From JAFGED01 sp034430835 (GTDB lineage: Bacteria; Chloroflexota; Anaerolineae; B4-G1), in assembly GCA_034430835.1 (NCBI GenBank), contig DAOUDX010000384.1, positions 1 through 5,495 on the forward strand: a stretch of DNA of 5,495 nt, written 5' to 3'. The notes under the pieces are model-generated. The model was given only the letters and a program-made list of their open reading frames with translations. It did not search any database and was not told where the DNA came from. Position numbers and translations under genes: made by a program. Below, in pieces: positions 1 to 5,182 of this stretch (position 1 is its first letter; the number at the start of each line of letters is the position of its first letter).

Positions 1-70
1 CGCCGAGAAACAGGCACAGCAACGCTACAATGGCGAGAGAACTCGGACTGAAATGGCGTTTATGTTTCAC
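1..70 (-). CDS. 5' end of an unidentified gene with an N-terminal membrane anchor or signal peptide (cut by window edge)
   Basis: Only the first 23 codons are in the window. Reading leftward from a GTG at 68-70 gives VKHKRHFSPSSLAIVALLC followed by LFLG (V1 read as fMet), with no stop before the edge. A basic start (K2, H3, K4, R5, H6) followed by a hydrophobic run from about residue 11 is the layout of a signal peptide or signal anchor. The start is supported by an ideal AAGGAGGT six bases upstream. The gene begins 15 nt after the TauE/SafE stop, so it is probably co-transcribed with that gene. C19 is preceded by L-L rather than a small residue, so it does not make a normal lipobox. The function cannot be told from this fragment; the product is probably exported or membrane-bound, and a periplasmic partner of the permease is possible but not shown. 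Confidence 0.62.
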   Translation of the reverse strand, partial: MKHKRHFSPSSLAIVALLCLFLG

Positions 71-76
71 CGAACG

Positions 77-84
77 ACCTCCTT
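77..84 (-). promoter_or_regulatory. Shine-Dalgarno site deciding the start of the edge gene
   Basis: The minus strand reads AAGGAGGT, a full match to the anti-Shine-Dalgarno core, six bases before the GTG at 70. It lies just beyond the TAG of the permease gene (86-88). It is the main evidence that translation restarts here and that a real gene continues past the window edge. Confidence 0.72.
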
Positions 85-85
85 G

Positions 86-844
86 CTATACGAGGCTGAT
101 CAGCGTGAAAAGCCCCAACGCTGTGACAGCGCAACCGATCACCCAACGCATCTTGCCCACGGGTATCTTTTTCACTGTGAGAGCCGCAAGCGGCACCGAG
201 AGCACGGCGCCCAGGGCGAGCGAGGGGGCCAGTTCCCAATCTACCGCGCCGTTACCCGTCAGCGCGTAGGCCGCTACACCAACGATGCACGCCAGCCCTT
301 CCGACAGCGATGTGATGCCGATAGCCTCTTTCTCGCCTACGCCCGAAAGCACCTGTCCACCACAGACGAGCGGGCCGTAACCCCCGCCACTGAGTCCCTT
401 GTTGAACGCGGCCAGAAGCCCTAGCCCGATCGCCTTCTTCCACGAGAAGGGAAACGTCTTGCCGATGGTCAGCAAGATGCCGATGCCCACCGCCAGCACC
501 AGCACGCCGATGTACATCTCAAGCACCCACTTTGGAATGTTCACCGCGACGAAGACGGCAGCCACCGCGCCGCCGACGCTGCACGCCGCCAGAATCAAAG
601 CAACCTTGGACGCACACGATCCCGGCCTCAAATTAACGTTGCCAAACTTGTGGTGGATCACACCTGCCAAGACGCCGGTCACGAACTCCGAAAGCAGCAC
701 TGAGGGGATAATCTGCGCTGGCTCGTATCCCATGAGCAGCAGGATAGGAACGAGGGTCGTGCCGTATCCCATGCCAAGGGTCGAATCAATGTATTCGCAG
801 AACAGTGCCAGCAGGGCGACTGGCCAAAGTATTTGGAGAGGCAC
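86..844 (-). CDS. TauE/SafE family membrane permease (sulfite/anion exporter type)
   Basis: A 252-residue integral membrane protein, the usual length for TauE/SafE (PF01925), predicted in the cytoplasmic membrane with about eight hydrophobic segments (roughly residues 5-22, 26-40, 46-63, 80-101, 107-128, 137-158, 172-196 and 204-251 as a pair). The family's internal duplication is visible: a Gly-rich element DSTLGMGYGT (20-29) in the first half and NKGLSGGGYGP (148-158) in the second. Characterised relatives move sulfite, sulfoacetate or other small organosulfur anions, but substrate cannot be read from sequence and many members are untested. The GTG start at 844 is chosen because AAAGGGGA sits a few bases upstream and the first helix begins at once. 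It lies 82 bp downstream of the rrf2 gene on the same strand and precedes the edge gene by 15 nt. A probable Rrf2 site in its leader suggests control by the neighbouring regulator. Confidence 0.9.
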   Translation of the reverse strand: MPLQILWPVALLALFCEYIDSTLGMGYGTTLVPILLLMGYEPAQIIPSVLLSEFVTGVLAGVIHHKFGNVNLRPGSCASKVALILAACSVGGAVAAVFVAVNIPKWVLEMYIGVLVLAVGIGILLTIGKTFPFSWKKAIGLGLLAAFNKGLSGGGYGPLVCGGQVLSGVGEKEAIGITSLSEGLACIVGVAAYALTGNGAVDWELAPSLALGAVLSVPLAALTVKKIPVGKMRWVIGCAVTALGLFTLISLV

Positions 845-926
845 TACTATTCCCCTTTCAGTCTAATAATACATAATTCCTAGTGATTTTATAGATATTT
901 AACCAAAAATAAAAGAGGCGAAATAG
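845..926 (-). promoter_or_regulatory. AT-rich leader of the permease gene with a weak promoter
   Basis: This 82-bp gap between rrf2 and the permease gene is much richer in A/T than the flanking genes. On the minus strand TATAAA at 888-893 is a possible -10 element, but nothing 16-18 bp upstream resembles TTGACA (TCTTTT at best). An activator-dependent or weak promoter, or read-through from rrf2, are all possible. I see no hairpin followed by T's that would act as an rrf2 terminator. The shared operator-like sequence at 867-882 lies just downstream of the -10 candidate. Confidence 0.4.
867..882 (-). promoter_or_regulatory. Candidate Rrf2-family operator, permease copy
   Basis: The minus strand reads TAGGAATTATGTATTA. 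It matches 13 of 16 positions of TAGGAGTTATAGATTA in the rrf2 leader (1351-1366). The slightly wider sequence CTAGGAATTATGTATTATTAG is an imperfect dyad of the form CTA-N2-AAT-N5-ATT-N2-TAG, the kind of symmetry a dimeric winged-helix repressor recognises. It lies 5 bp downstream of the TATAAA element, where bound protein would block initiation. Assignment to the adjacent Rrf2 protein is inference from shared sequence and proximity. Confidence 0.5.
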
Positions 927-1340
927 TCACTCGACAACCAGATCGGCCAAGGTGGTGTTTTCCATCATCTCGGCTACGACGTCGCGCACTTCCTGCATTA
1001 CCCGCCGCAGGCCGCACTTCTCCATATCGGGGCAGCCGCAGGGCTCAAAGGCCGTCTCGCTGACGCAGCCGATGGGTGCCAAGGGTCCATCCAGCAACCG
1101 CACTACCTCCGCCAGAGTGATCTCCTCCGGTGGGCGGGCCAGGGTGTAGCCGCCCTGTGGCCCCTTGCGGCTGTGCACGATCCGGCCGTGCTTGAGGGTG
1201 AGCAGGATCTGCTCCAGGAACCGGGCCGGGATGTTGTTTCGCTCGGCCAGTTCCTTGTTCGGCACCGGCTCCCCGCCGCCATGCCTAGCCAAATCCTGCA
1301 ATGCCCGCAGCCCATACTCGCCCCGTTTGGAAAGCCTCAT
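927..1340 (-). CDS. Rrf2-family transcriptional regulator with a clustered-cysteine (probable Fe-S) sensor region
   Basis: A 137-residue winged-helix DNA-binding protein of the Rrf2 family (PF02082; relatives IscR, NsrR, CymR, RirA). It opens MRLSKRGEYGLRAL, typical of the family. The recognition helix-turn-helix spans about residues 27-50 (NKELAERNNIPARFLEQILL), with Glu at 43, the position that tunes IscR site choice. The wing is GPQGGYTLARP (60-70). Four cysteines follow: C92, C101, C103 and C109. IscR and NsrR bind an Fe-S cluster through three cysteines here, and C92 falls at the IscR position; CymR-type members lack them. The protein is therefore likely a cluster- or thiol-based sensor, though the ligand is not provable from sequence. 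The ATG at 1340 has GAGGG a few bases upstream. A strong promoter and a candidate operator in its own leader suggest autorepression, with the downstream permease gene as second target. Confidence 0.93.
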   Translation of the reverse strand: MRLSKRGEYGLRALQDLARHGGGEPVPNKELAERNNIPARFLEQILLTLKHGRIVHSRKGPQGGYTLARPPEEITLAEVVRLLDGPLAPIGCVSETAFEPCGCPDMEKCGLRRVMQEVRDVVAEMMENTTLADLVVE

Positions 1341-1350
1341 TGCGCCCTCT

Positions 1351-1366
1351 TAATCTATAACTCCTA
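1351..1366 (-). promoter_or_regulatory. Candidate Rrf2-family operator, rrf2 copy (autoregulatory)
   Basis: The minus strand reads TAGGAGTTATAGATTA, matching the permease-leader copy at 13 of 16 positions (consensus TAGGARTTATRKATTA). It lies about 17 bp downstream of the rrf2 -10 element, between the predicted transcription start and the ribosome binding site, a position suited to repression. It also touches a plus-strand TATAAT at 1365-1370, so binding could affect the divergent small membrane-protein gene too. Confidence 0.5.
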
Positions 1367-1370
1367 TAAT
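1365..1370 (+). promoter_or_regulatory. Possible -10 element for the divergent small membrane-protein gene
   Basis: The plus strand reads TATAAT, a perfect -10 hexamer, but the nearest -35-like sequence (TTGCGC at 1340-1345) is weak and 19 bp away. If used, the leader would be about 105 nt. This is the best plus-strand candidate in the 143-bp gap between rrf2 and the small gene. The rest of that gap (about 1412-1468) shows no hairpin or other signal I can name. Confidence 0.25.
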
Positions 1371-1383
1371 CTCAATCGGTTTT

Positions 1384-1411
1384 ATTATATACCCATTAAC
1401 GAAATCGTCAA
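1384..1411 (-). promoter_or_regulatory. Sigma-70-type promoter of rrf2
   Basis: On the minus strand TTGACG (1406-1411) and TATAAT (1384-1389) are separated by 16 bp, one mismatch from consensus over both hexamers. Transcription should start near 1377, giving a leader of about 37 nt that contains the candidate operator and the ribosome binding site. Confidence 0.7.
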
Positions 1412-1483
1412 GTCATCGATGGATGCAACCAAAGAACTGTCTCCGCGTATTGAGGGCGAAATCAATCGAGAGGAGAACTCAAG

Positions 1484-1684
1484 ATGTGTGAAGCATTGGG
1501 TTGGCTGATCAAGCTGCCGTTCGCATTGGTGCTCGTTGTGCTGGCAATCGCGTTGGGATTGGTGGGCGTGGTGCTGTCGCTACTGGGCGTGGCCCTGATC
1601 CCCGTGTTGGGGATCGGGCTGCTGATCCTGCCCATCGGCCTACTCTTCCTGTGGGCAGCCAAGCTGACGGCGAAGGCGATCTAG
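1484..1684 (+). CDS. Small two-helix membrane protein of unknown function, 66 residues
   Basis: The ATG at 1484 is preceded by GAGAGGAGA with an 8-nt spacing, a strong ribosome binding site, which supports a real gene despite the short length. The product is almost entirely hydrophobic: a short head with E3 and K10, a first membrane segment at about 11-36, a turn at P40, a second segment at about 41-58, and a tail with K60 and K64. Lysines at both ends suggest a hairpin with both termini in the cytoplasm. Glycines recur through the helices (25, 28, 35, 43, 45, 52), which would allow tight helix packing. I do not recognise the family. A small toxin-like or envelope-stress membrane peptide is imaginable, but nothing in the sequence shows it. 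It is transcribed away from rrf2 and toward mutS, and ends on the same CTAG as mutS. Confidence 0.75.
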   Translation: MCEALGWLIKLPFALVLVVLAIALGLVGVVLSLLGVALIPVLGIGLLILPIGLLFLWAAKLTAKAI

Positions 1685-1686
1685 AT
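1679..1686. other. Palindrome supplying the stop codons of two convergent genes
   Basis: ATCTAGAT is a perfect 8-bp palindrome. On the plus strand it ends the small membrane-protein gene as ATC TAG (stop 1682-1684); on the minus strand it ends mutS as ATC TAG (stop 1681-1683). The two coding regions therefore overlap by four bases, tail to tail, and there is no room for a terminator between them. Confidence 0.9.
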
Positions 1687-4284
1687 ACTCTCCTTTGCCT
1701 TGCGCTGCAGCTCGTACAGCGCGTTGATGGCGTCCAGCGGCGTCATCTGCGAGATGTCAAAGCCACGCAGCGCCTCCACCACCGGATGTTCGGTGGCAAA
1801 GAGCGCCGGCTGGCGCGGCTCAGGTGCAGGCGTGCCAGGGCGGAACTCGCCGCTCTCCAGTTGCTCTAGCATCTCCTCCGCCCGGTGGATGACCGGCTTG
1901 GGTACGCCCGCCATCTGCGCCACGTGGATGCCATAGGAGCGATCCGCCCCGCCGGGCTGCACCTTGTGCAGGAAGACGACGTGATCCCCCTCCTCCACCA
2001 CCGCCAGGTTGTAGTTGCGCACCGCTGGCAATCGGTCGGCCAGCTCGGTCAGCTCGTGGTAGTGGGTGGCAAAAAGCGTGCGTGATCGCCGCTGCGGATG
2101 GTTATGCAGGTACTCCACCATCGCCCAGGCGATGGACATCCCATCGTAGGTGCTGGTGCCGCGCCCGATCTCGTCGAGGATGAGCAGGCTGCGCGGCGTG
2201 GCGTGGTTGAGGATATTGGCTGCCTCGACCATCTCGACCATGAAGGTGGACTGCCCCGAAGCGACCTCGTCTTGCGCGCCAATGCGGGTAAAGATGCGAT
2301 CGACGATGCCGATGCGCGCCCGGTCGGCAGGGACAAAGCTGCCCATCTGCGCCATCAGCACGATGAGCGCACTCTGCCGCAGGTAGACCGACTTGCCGGC
2401 CATATTCGGGCCGGTGATGACCAGGATGCGCTCGTCGGTGTTGAGGTGCAGGTCGTTGGGGGTGAAGGGCTCGTCGCGCAGCGCCTTCTCGACGACGGGG
2501 TGCCGCCCGACGACGATCTCCAGTGTGTCGTCGTCGGCCAGCTCGGGCCGCGTGTAGCGATTGTGCACGGCAACCTCTGCCAGCGCCGACGACACGTCCA
2601 GCCGCGCCAAGGTCCGCGCGGTCTTGAGCAGCGCTTCACCTCGTGCCCCCACCTGCTCGCAGATCTCTTTGAACAGCCGCGTCTCGACCTCGATCTGCCG
2701 CTCCTCGGCGTTGAGGATCAACGCCTCGTACTCCTTCAACTCCGGTGTGATGAACCGCTCGGCGTTGACCAGCGTCTGCTTGCGGATGTACTCCTCCGGC
2801 ACGGCGTCCAGGTTGGCCTTGGTCACTTCGATGTAGTAGCCAAAGACCTTGTTGTAGCCCACTTTGAGATTCTTGATGGAGGTGCGCTCGCGCTCCTGCG
2901 CCTCCAGGCCGGCAACGTATGCCTTGGCATCTCTCGCCGCCGTGGCGATCCCGTCCAGTTCGTCAGAGAAGCCACGCCGGATGACGCCGCCGGAGGAGAC
3001 ACTGGCGGGCGGAGCGTCGGCGATGGCGGAGGCGATGAGGGAAGCGACGTCATCGCAGGGATCGAGGGAGGAGGCAAGACGCAGGATGCAGGATGCAGGT
3101 TTTTCTTGCATCTTGCTTCCTGCTTCTTGCATCTTGTCTCCTGTCTCCTGCATCTTTTCCGCGAGTTGAGGTATCGCTTCCAGTGCCCGCCTGATCCCAA
3201 CCAAGTCTCGCGGCGTCGCAATCCCTGCCATCACGCGGTTGGTCAGTCGCTCCAAGTCGGGCAGCCCTTTCAGGATCTCGCGCACGCGCCCACGGAGAAT
3301 GGTATCATCGAAGAACGCCTGCACCTCGTCCAATCGTGCCTCCAGCCCTGCCCGGTCGAGCAAGGGTTGGGCCAGCCGTGCCCGCAGCAGCCGCCCGCCC
3401 ATCGGCGTGAGCGTGGCATCGAGCATGCCCAGCAGTGAGCCACGAACCTGGCGCTCGCGGATCGTCTCGGTCAGCTCCAGGTTACGGCGCGTGGCCGCGT
3501 CGAGCGTCATAAAGCGCCCGGTCGTGTACGTGCTGAGGCTCACGACCTGTGCCAGCGCTCCCTTCTGTGTCTCGCGCAGGTAGTGGAGCACGGCGCCAGC
3601 AGCTCGGATGGCAAGCGGCTTGCTCGTGCAGCCGAAGCCATCGAGCGTCGCCACCTCAAAGTGATCGAGCAGCGCCTGGCGGGCCGCGCCGAGCTCGAAG
3701 CGGTAGGACGGCAGCGGCGTGATGTGCATACCGTTTGTCGGATGCTCATCAACTGCCCCGCTGGGGATCAGGCACTCACGCGGCTGCAAGCGCGCCAACT
3801 CCTGTGCCACCGCTCCCGCATCCAACTGGGTCGTGGCGAACTCACCGGTGGTGATATCGGCGTAGGCCAGGCCGGCGCGGCCCTCCTCGACGACGACCGC
3901 CGCCAGATAGTTGGGCCGCTTCTCATCCAACAGGGCCGGCTCGACGACGGTGCCGGGGGTCACCACGCGCGTTACCTCGCGGGCGACCAGCCCCTTGCCG
4001 GTGACCTCGCCCACCTGCTCGGCGATGGCGACGCGGTAGCCCTTCTCGATCAGGCGGGCGATGTACCCCTCGATAGCGTGATGGGGGACGCCCGCCATCG
4101 GCACGCGCTGGTTCTTGGCCACTGGACGCGAGGTCAGGACGAGATCGAGCTCGCGTGCGGCAGTCTCAGCATCCTCGTCAAAGGTTTCGTAAAAGTCGCC
4201 CAGCCGGAAAAAGACGACGGCGTCCGGATGCTGGGCCTTGATCTGCAGATACTGTTTGCGGACAGGGGTTACTTTTTTAGACAT
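1681..4284 (-). CDS. mutS: DNA mismatch repair protein MutS
   Basis: An 867-residue MutS1-type protein that recognises base mismatches and small loops after replication and uses ATP to become a sliding clamp that recruits MutL. The N-terminal mismatch-binding domain has the diagnostic GDFYETF, with F31 and E33 as the intercalating and hydrogen-bonding residues. A connector domain (about 125-250) and core/clamp domains (about 265-555, including the NLKVGYNKVFGYYIEV stretch at 472-487) follow. The ATPase domain has Walker A GPNMAGKS (625-632), the STFMVEM motif (679-685), Walker B LLILDEIGRGTS (700-711; D704, E705) and H-loop THYHEL (740-745). A C-terminal helical segment PLDAINALYELQRKA is present, as in MutS1 rather than MutS2. 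Residues 377-404 are an unusual in-frame repeat, making that part of the core about 14 residues longer than in E. coli MutS as I recall it. The ATG is 4 nt after the kinase/pyrophosphorylase stop, with GGAG inside the end of that gene, indicating translational coupling. Confidence 0.98.
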   Translation of the reverse strand: MSKKVTPVRKQYLQIKAQHPDAVVFFRLGDFYETFDEDAETAARELDLVLTSRPVAKNQRVPMAGVPHHAIEGYIARLIEKGYRVAIAEQVGEVTGKGLVAREVTRVVTPGTVVEPALLDEKRPNYLAAVVVEEGRAGLAYADITTGEFATTQLDAGAVAQELARLQPRECLIPSGAVDEHPTNGMHITPLPSYRFELGAARQALLDHFEVATLDGFGCTSKPLAIRAAGAVLHYLRETQKGALAQVVSLSTYTTGRFMTLDAATRRNLELTETIRERQVRGSLLGMLDATLTPMGGRLLRARLAQPLLDRAGLEARLDEVQAFFDDTILRGRVREILKGLPDLERLTNRVMAGIATPRDLVGIRRALEAIPQLAEKMQETGDKMQEAGSKMQEKPASCILRLASSLDPCDDVASLIASAIADAPPASVSSGGVIRRGFSDELDGIATAARDAKAYVAGLEAQERERTSIKNLKVGYNKVFGYYIEVTKANLDAVPEEYIRKQTLVNAERFITPELKEYEALILNAEERQIEVETRLFKEICEQVGARGEALLKTARTLARLDVSSALAEVAVHNRYTRPELADDDTLEIVVGRHPVVEKALRDEPFTPNDLHLNTDERILVITGPNMAGKSVYLRQSALIVLMAQMGSFVPADRARIGIVDRIFTRIGAQDEVASGQSTFMVEMVEAANILNHATPRSLLILDEIGRGTSTYDGMSIAWAMVEYLHNHPQRRSRTLFATHYHELTELADRLPAVRNYNLAVVEEGDHVVFLHKVQPGGADRSYGIHVAQMAGVPKPVIHRAEEMLEQLESGEFRPGTPAPEPRQPALFATEHPVVEALRGFDISQMTPLDAINALYELQRKAKESI
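3070..3151. repeat. Inverted array of heptanucleotide repeats inside mutS
   Basis: On the mutS coding strand seven contiguous 7-nt units (3151-3103, consensus GCARGAW with A or G variants at the ends) are followed by AAACC (3102-3098) and then four contiguous units in the opposite orientation (3097-3070: TGCATCC twice, TGCGTCT, TGCCTCC). In RNA, GCAAGATGCAAG can pair with CCTGCATCCTGC at 10 of 12 positions, making a hairpin. Because 3 x 7 = 21, the forward units are translated as a seven-residue repeat: KMQETGD, KMQEAGS, KMQE (residues 377-394). The inverted units give PASCILRLASS (396-406). No stop codon arises. Its low complexity differs sharply from the surrounding conserved MutS sequence and suggests insertion or expansion of a dispersed repeat. 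Confidence 0.88.
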
Positions 4285-4288
4285 AGAC

Positions 4289-5098
4289 TCACACTCCGTT
4301 TGCTCTAGATCGTCTGATCATTGCCAGGATCTCGGAGGCTGTCTCTTCTATGGGTTTGTCGGTCACTTCGACGACGGGCCATTTCTGTTCCTGGAACACG
4401 CGCGACGCGTGTGCGACTTCGCGGCGCACGGCGTCGGGATCGGCGTAATCCCCCGTAGCTCCACCCAATCGCTGCTCCCGAACACGCCGCAACTCCACCA
4501 GCCGCCCAGGGTCGATGGTAAGCCCGATCACACGGCCCGGCGGCAGGTCGAATAACTCGGGCGGCGGATCGATCCCCAGCACGATGGGCACGTTGGCGGC
4601 AAACCAGCCCTGGAACGCCAGGTAAATGCTCAAGGGAGTCTTGAACGTGCGTGAGACGCCCACCAGGACGATCTCTGCTTTGGAAAGCTCGTGGGCGCGC
4701 CGCCCGTCGTCGTGATGGAAGGCGAACTCCATCGTCTCGATGCGCCGGAAGTATTCCTCGTTCAACTGGCGAAAGAGTCCCGGCTTCTCGACAGGGGAAA
4801 CGGCCAACTGCCGGGAGATCCGCGCCAGCAGTGGCCCCATCAGGTCGATGGTCTCGACGTTGTGCAGACGCCCTTCGTGGATCATCGCGTCGCGCAACTC
4901 GTCGGAGACCAACGTGTGGACGACAAAGCCCTCGGCCTGAGCAGCCTCCTGCACGACCTGATGCACCTGCTCCTCGGTGCGCACCTCCGGGCGGCACTCG
5001 ATCGCCACGGCTGCACCCTCGAACTGCATCAAGGCCGCCTTCAGAACCTGCTCGGCCGTCCTGCCGGTGCCGTCTGATACCACGAACACGCGATTCAC
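4289..5098 (-). CDS. PF03618 kinase/pyrophosphorylase (PEP synthase or pyruvate phosphate dikinase regulatory protein)
   Basis: A 269-residue member of the DUF299 family, the usual length. Characterised members are bifunctional soluble enzymes that inactivate PEP synthase or pyruvate phosphate dikinase by ADP-dependent threonine phosphorylation and reactivate it by phosphate-dependent, pyrophosphate-forming dephosphorylation. The start FVVSDGTGRTAEQV (5-18), MEFAFHHDDGR (123-133) and the P-loop-like GVSRTFKTPLSIYLA (147-161) are family hallmarks. The frame stays open upstream to 5350, but the GTG at 5098 is preferred: GGAGGG lies six bases upstream, conservation starts exactly there, a good promoter lies at 5124-5152, and the extension would run into the divergent gene. 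It is followed by mutS after 4 nt. Which target enzyme it controls cannot be decided here, because neither ppsA nor ppdK is in the window. Confidence 0.93.
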   Translation of the reverse strand: MNRVFVVSDGTGRTAEQVLKAALMQFEGAAVAIECRPEVRTEEQVHQVVQEAAQAEGFVVHTLVSDELRDAMIHEGRLHNVETIDLMGPLLARISRQLAVSPVEKPGLFRQLNEEYFRRIETMEFAFHHDDGRRAHELSKAEIVLVGVSRTFKTPLSIYLAFQGWFAANVPIVLGIDPPPELFDLPPGRVIGLTIDPGRLVELRRVREQRLGGATGDYADPDAVRREVAHASRVFQEQKWPVVEVTDKPIEETASEILAMIRRSRANGV

Positions 5099-5123
5099 GT
5101 TCAGCCCTCCACCCTGCCGCACA

Positions 5124-5152
5124 AGTATAGCCCATCGCAACCCGCTTGACAA
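5124..5152 (-). promoter_or_regulatory. Sigma-70-type promoter of the kinase-mutS operon
   Basis: On the minus strand TTGTCA (5147-5152) and TATACT (5124-5129) are 17 bp apart. Transcription should start near 5117, leaving about a 19-nt leader with GGAGGG at 5105-5110 before the GTG at 5098. Its -35 hexamer overlaps the plus-strand -35 by five bases. Confidence 0.72.
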
Positions 5153-5173
5153 GCAAGCTGAGCGACGTATACT
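5146..5173 (+). promoter_or_regulatory. Sigma-70-type promoter of the divergent membrane-protein gene
   Basis: On the plus strand a perfect TTGACA (5146-5151) and TATACT (5168-5173) are 16 bp apart. The expected start site, 6-9 bases after the -10, falls at about 5180-5183, on or within three bases of the ATG at 5183. There is no ribosome binding site in between. Confidence 0.75.
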
Positions 5174-5182
5174 TGACTCGGA

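Noticed and set aside
1..70. Lipoprotein signal in the left-edge gene
   Set aside because: The only cysteine (residue 19) follows Ala-Leu-Leu; position -1 should be a small residue, so the lipobox fails.
399..866. A 155-codon plus-strand frame opposite the permease gene
   Set aside because: It is a shadow of the membrane-protein codons, with no ribosome binding site and no recognisable domain.
845..926. Rho-independent terminator between rrf2 and the permease gene
   Set aside because: There is a T-rich stretch on the minus strand after the rrf2 stop, but no GC-rich stem in front of it.
1371..1483. Riboswitch or structured leader before the small membrane-protein gene
   Set aside because: No convincing stems or conserved riboswitch-like core can be seen by eye in this stretch.
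3070..3151. CRISPR-like array
   Set aside because: The units are 7 nt, contiguous and without spacers, occur in two orientations and are translated within mutS.
2098..3438. A 446-codon open frame on the plus strand opposite mutS
   Set aside because: It is antisense to a gene with every MutS motif; its composition is the Arg/Leu/Asp-rich pattern of a GC-rich shadow frame, and no ribosome binding site or known domain is visible.
4305..5156. A 283-codon minus-strand frame overlapping the kinase gene
   Set aside because: It is an Arg/Gly/Ala-rich out-of-phase reading of the same DNA; the overlapping frame contains the conserved PF03618 motifs.
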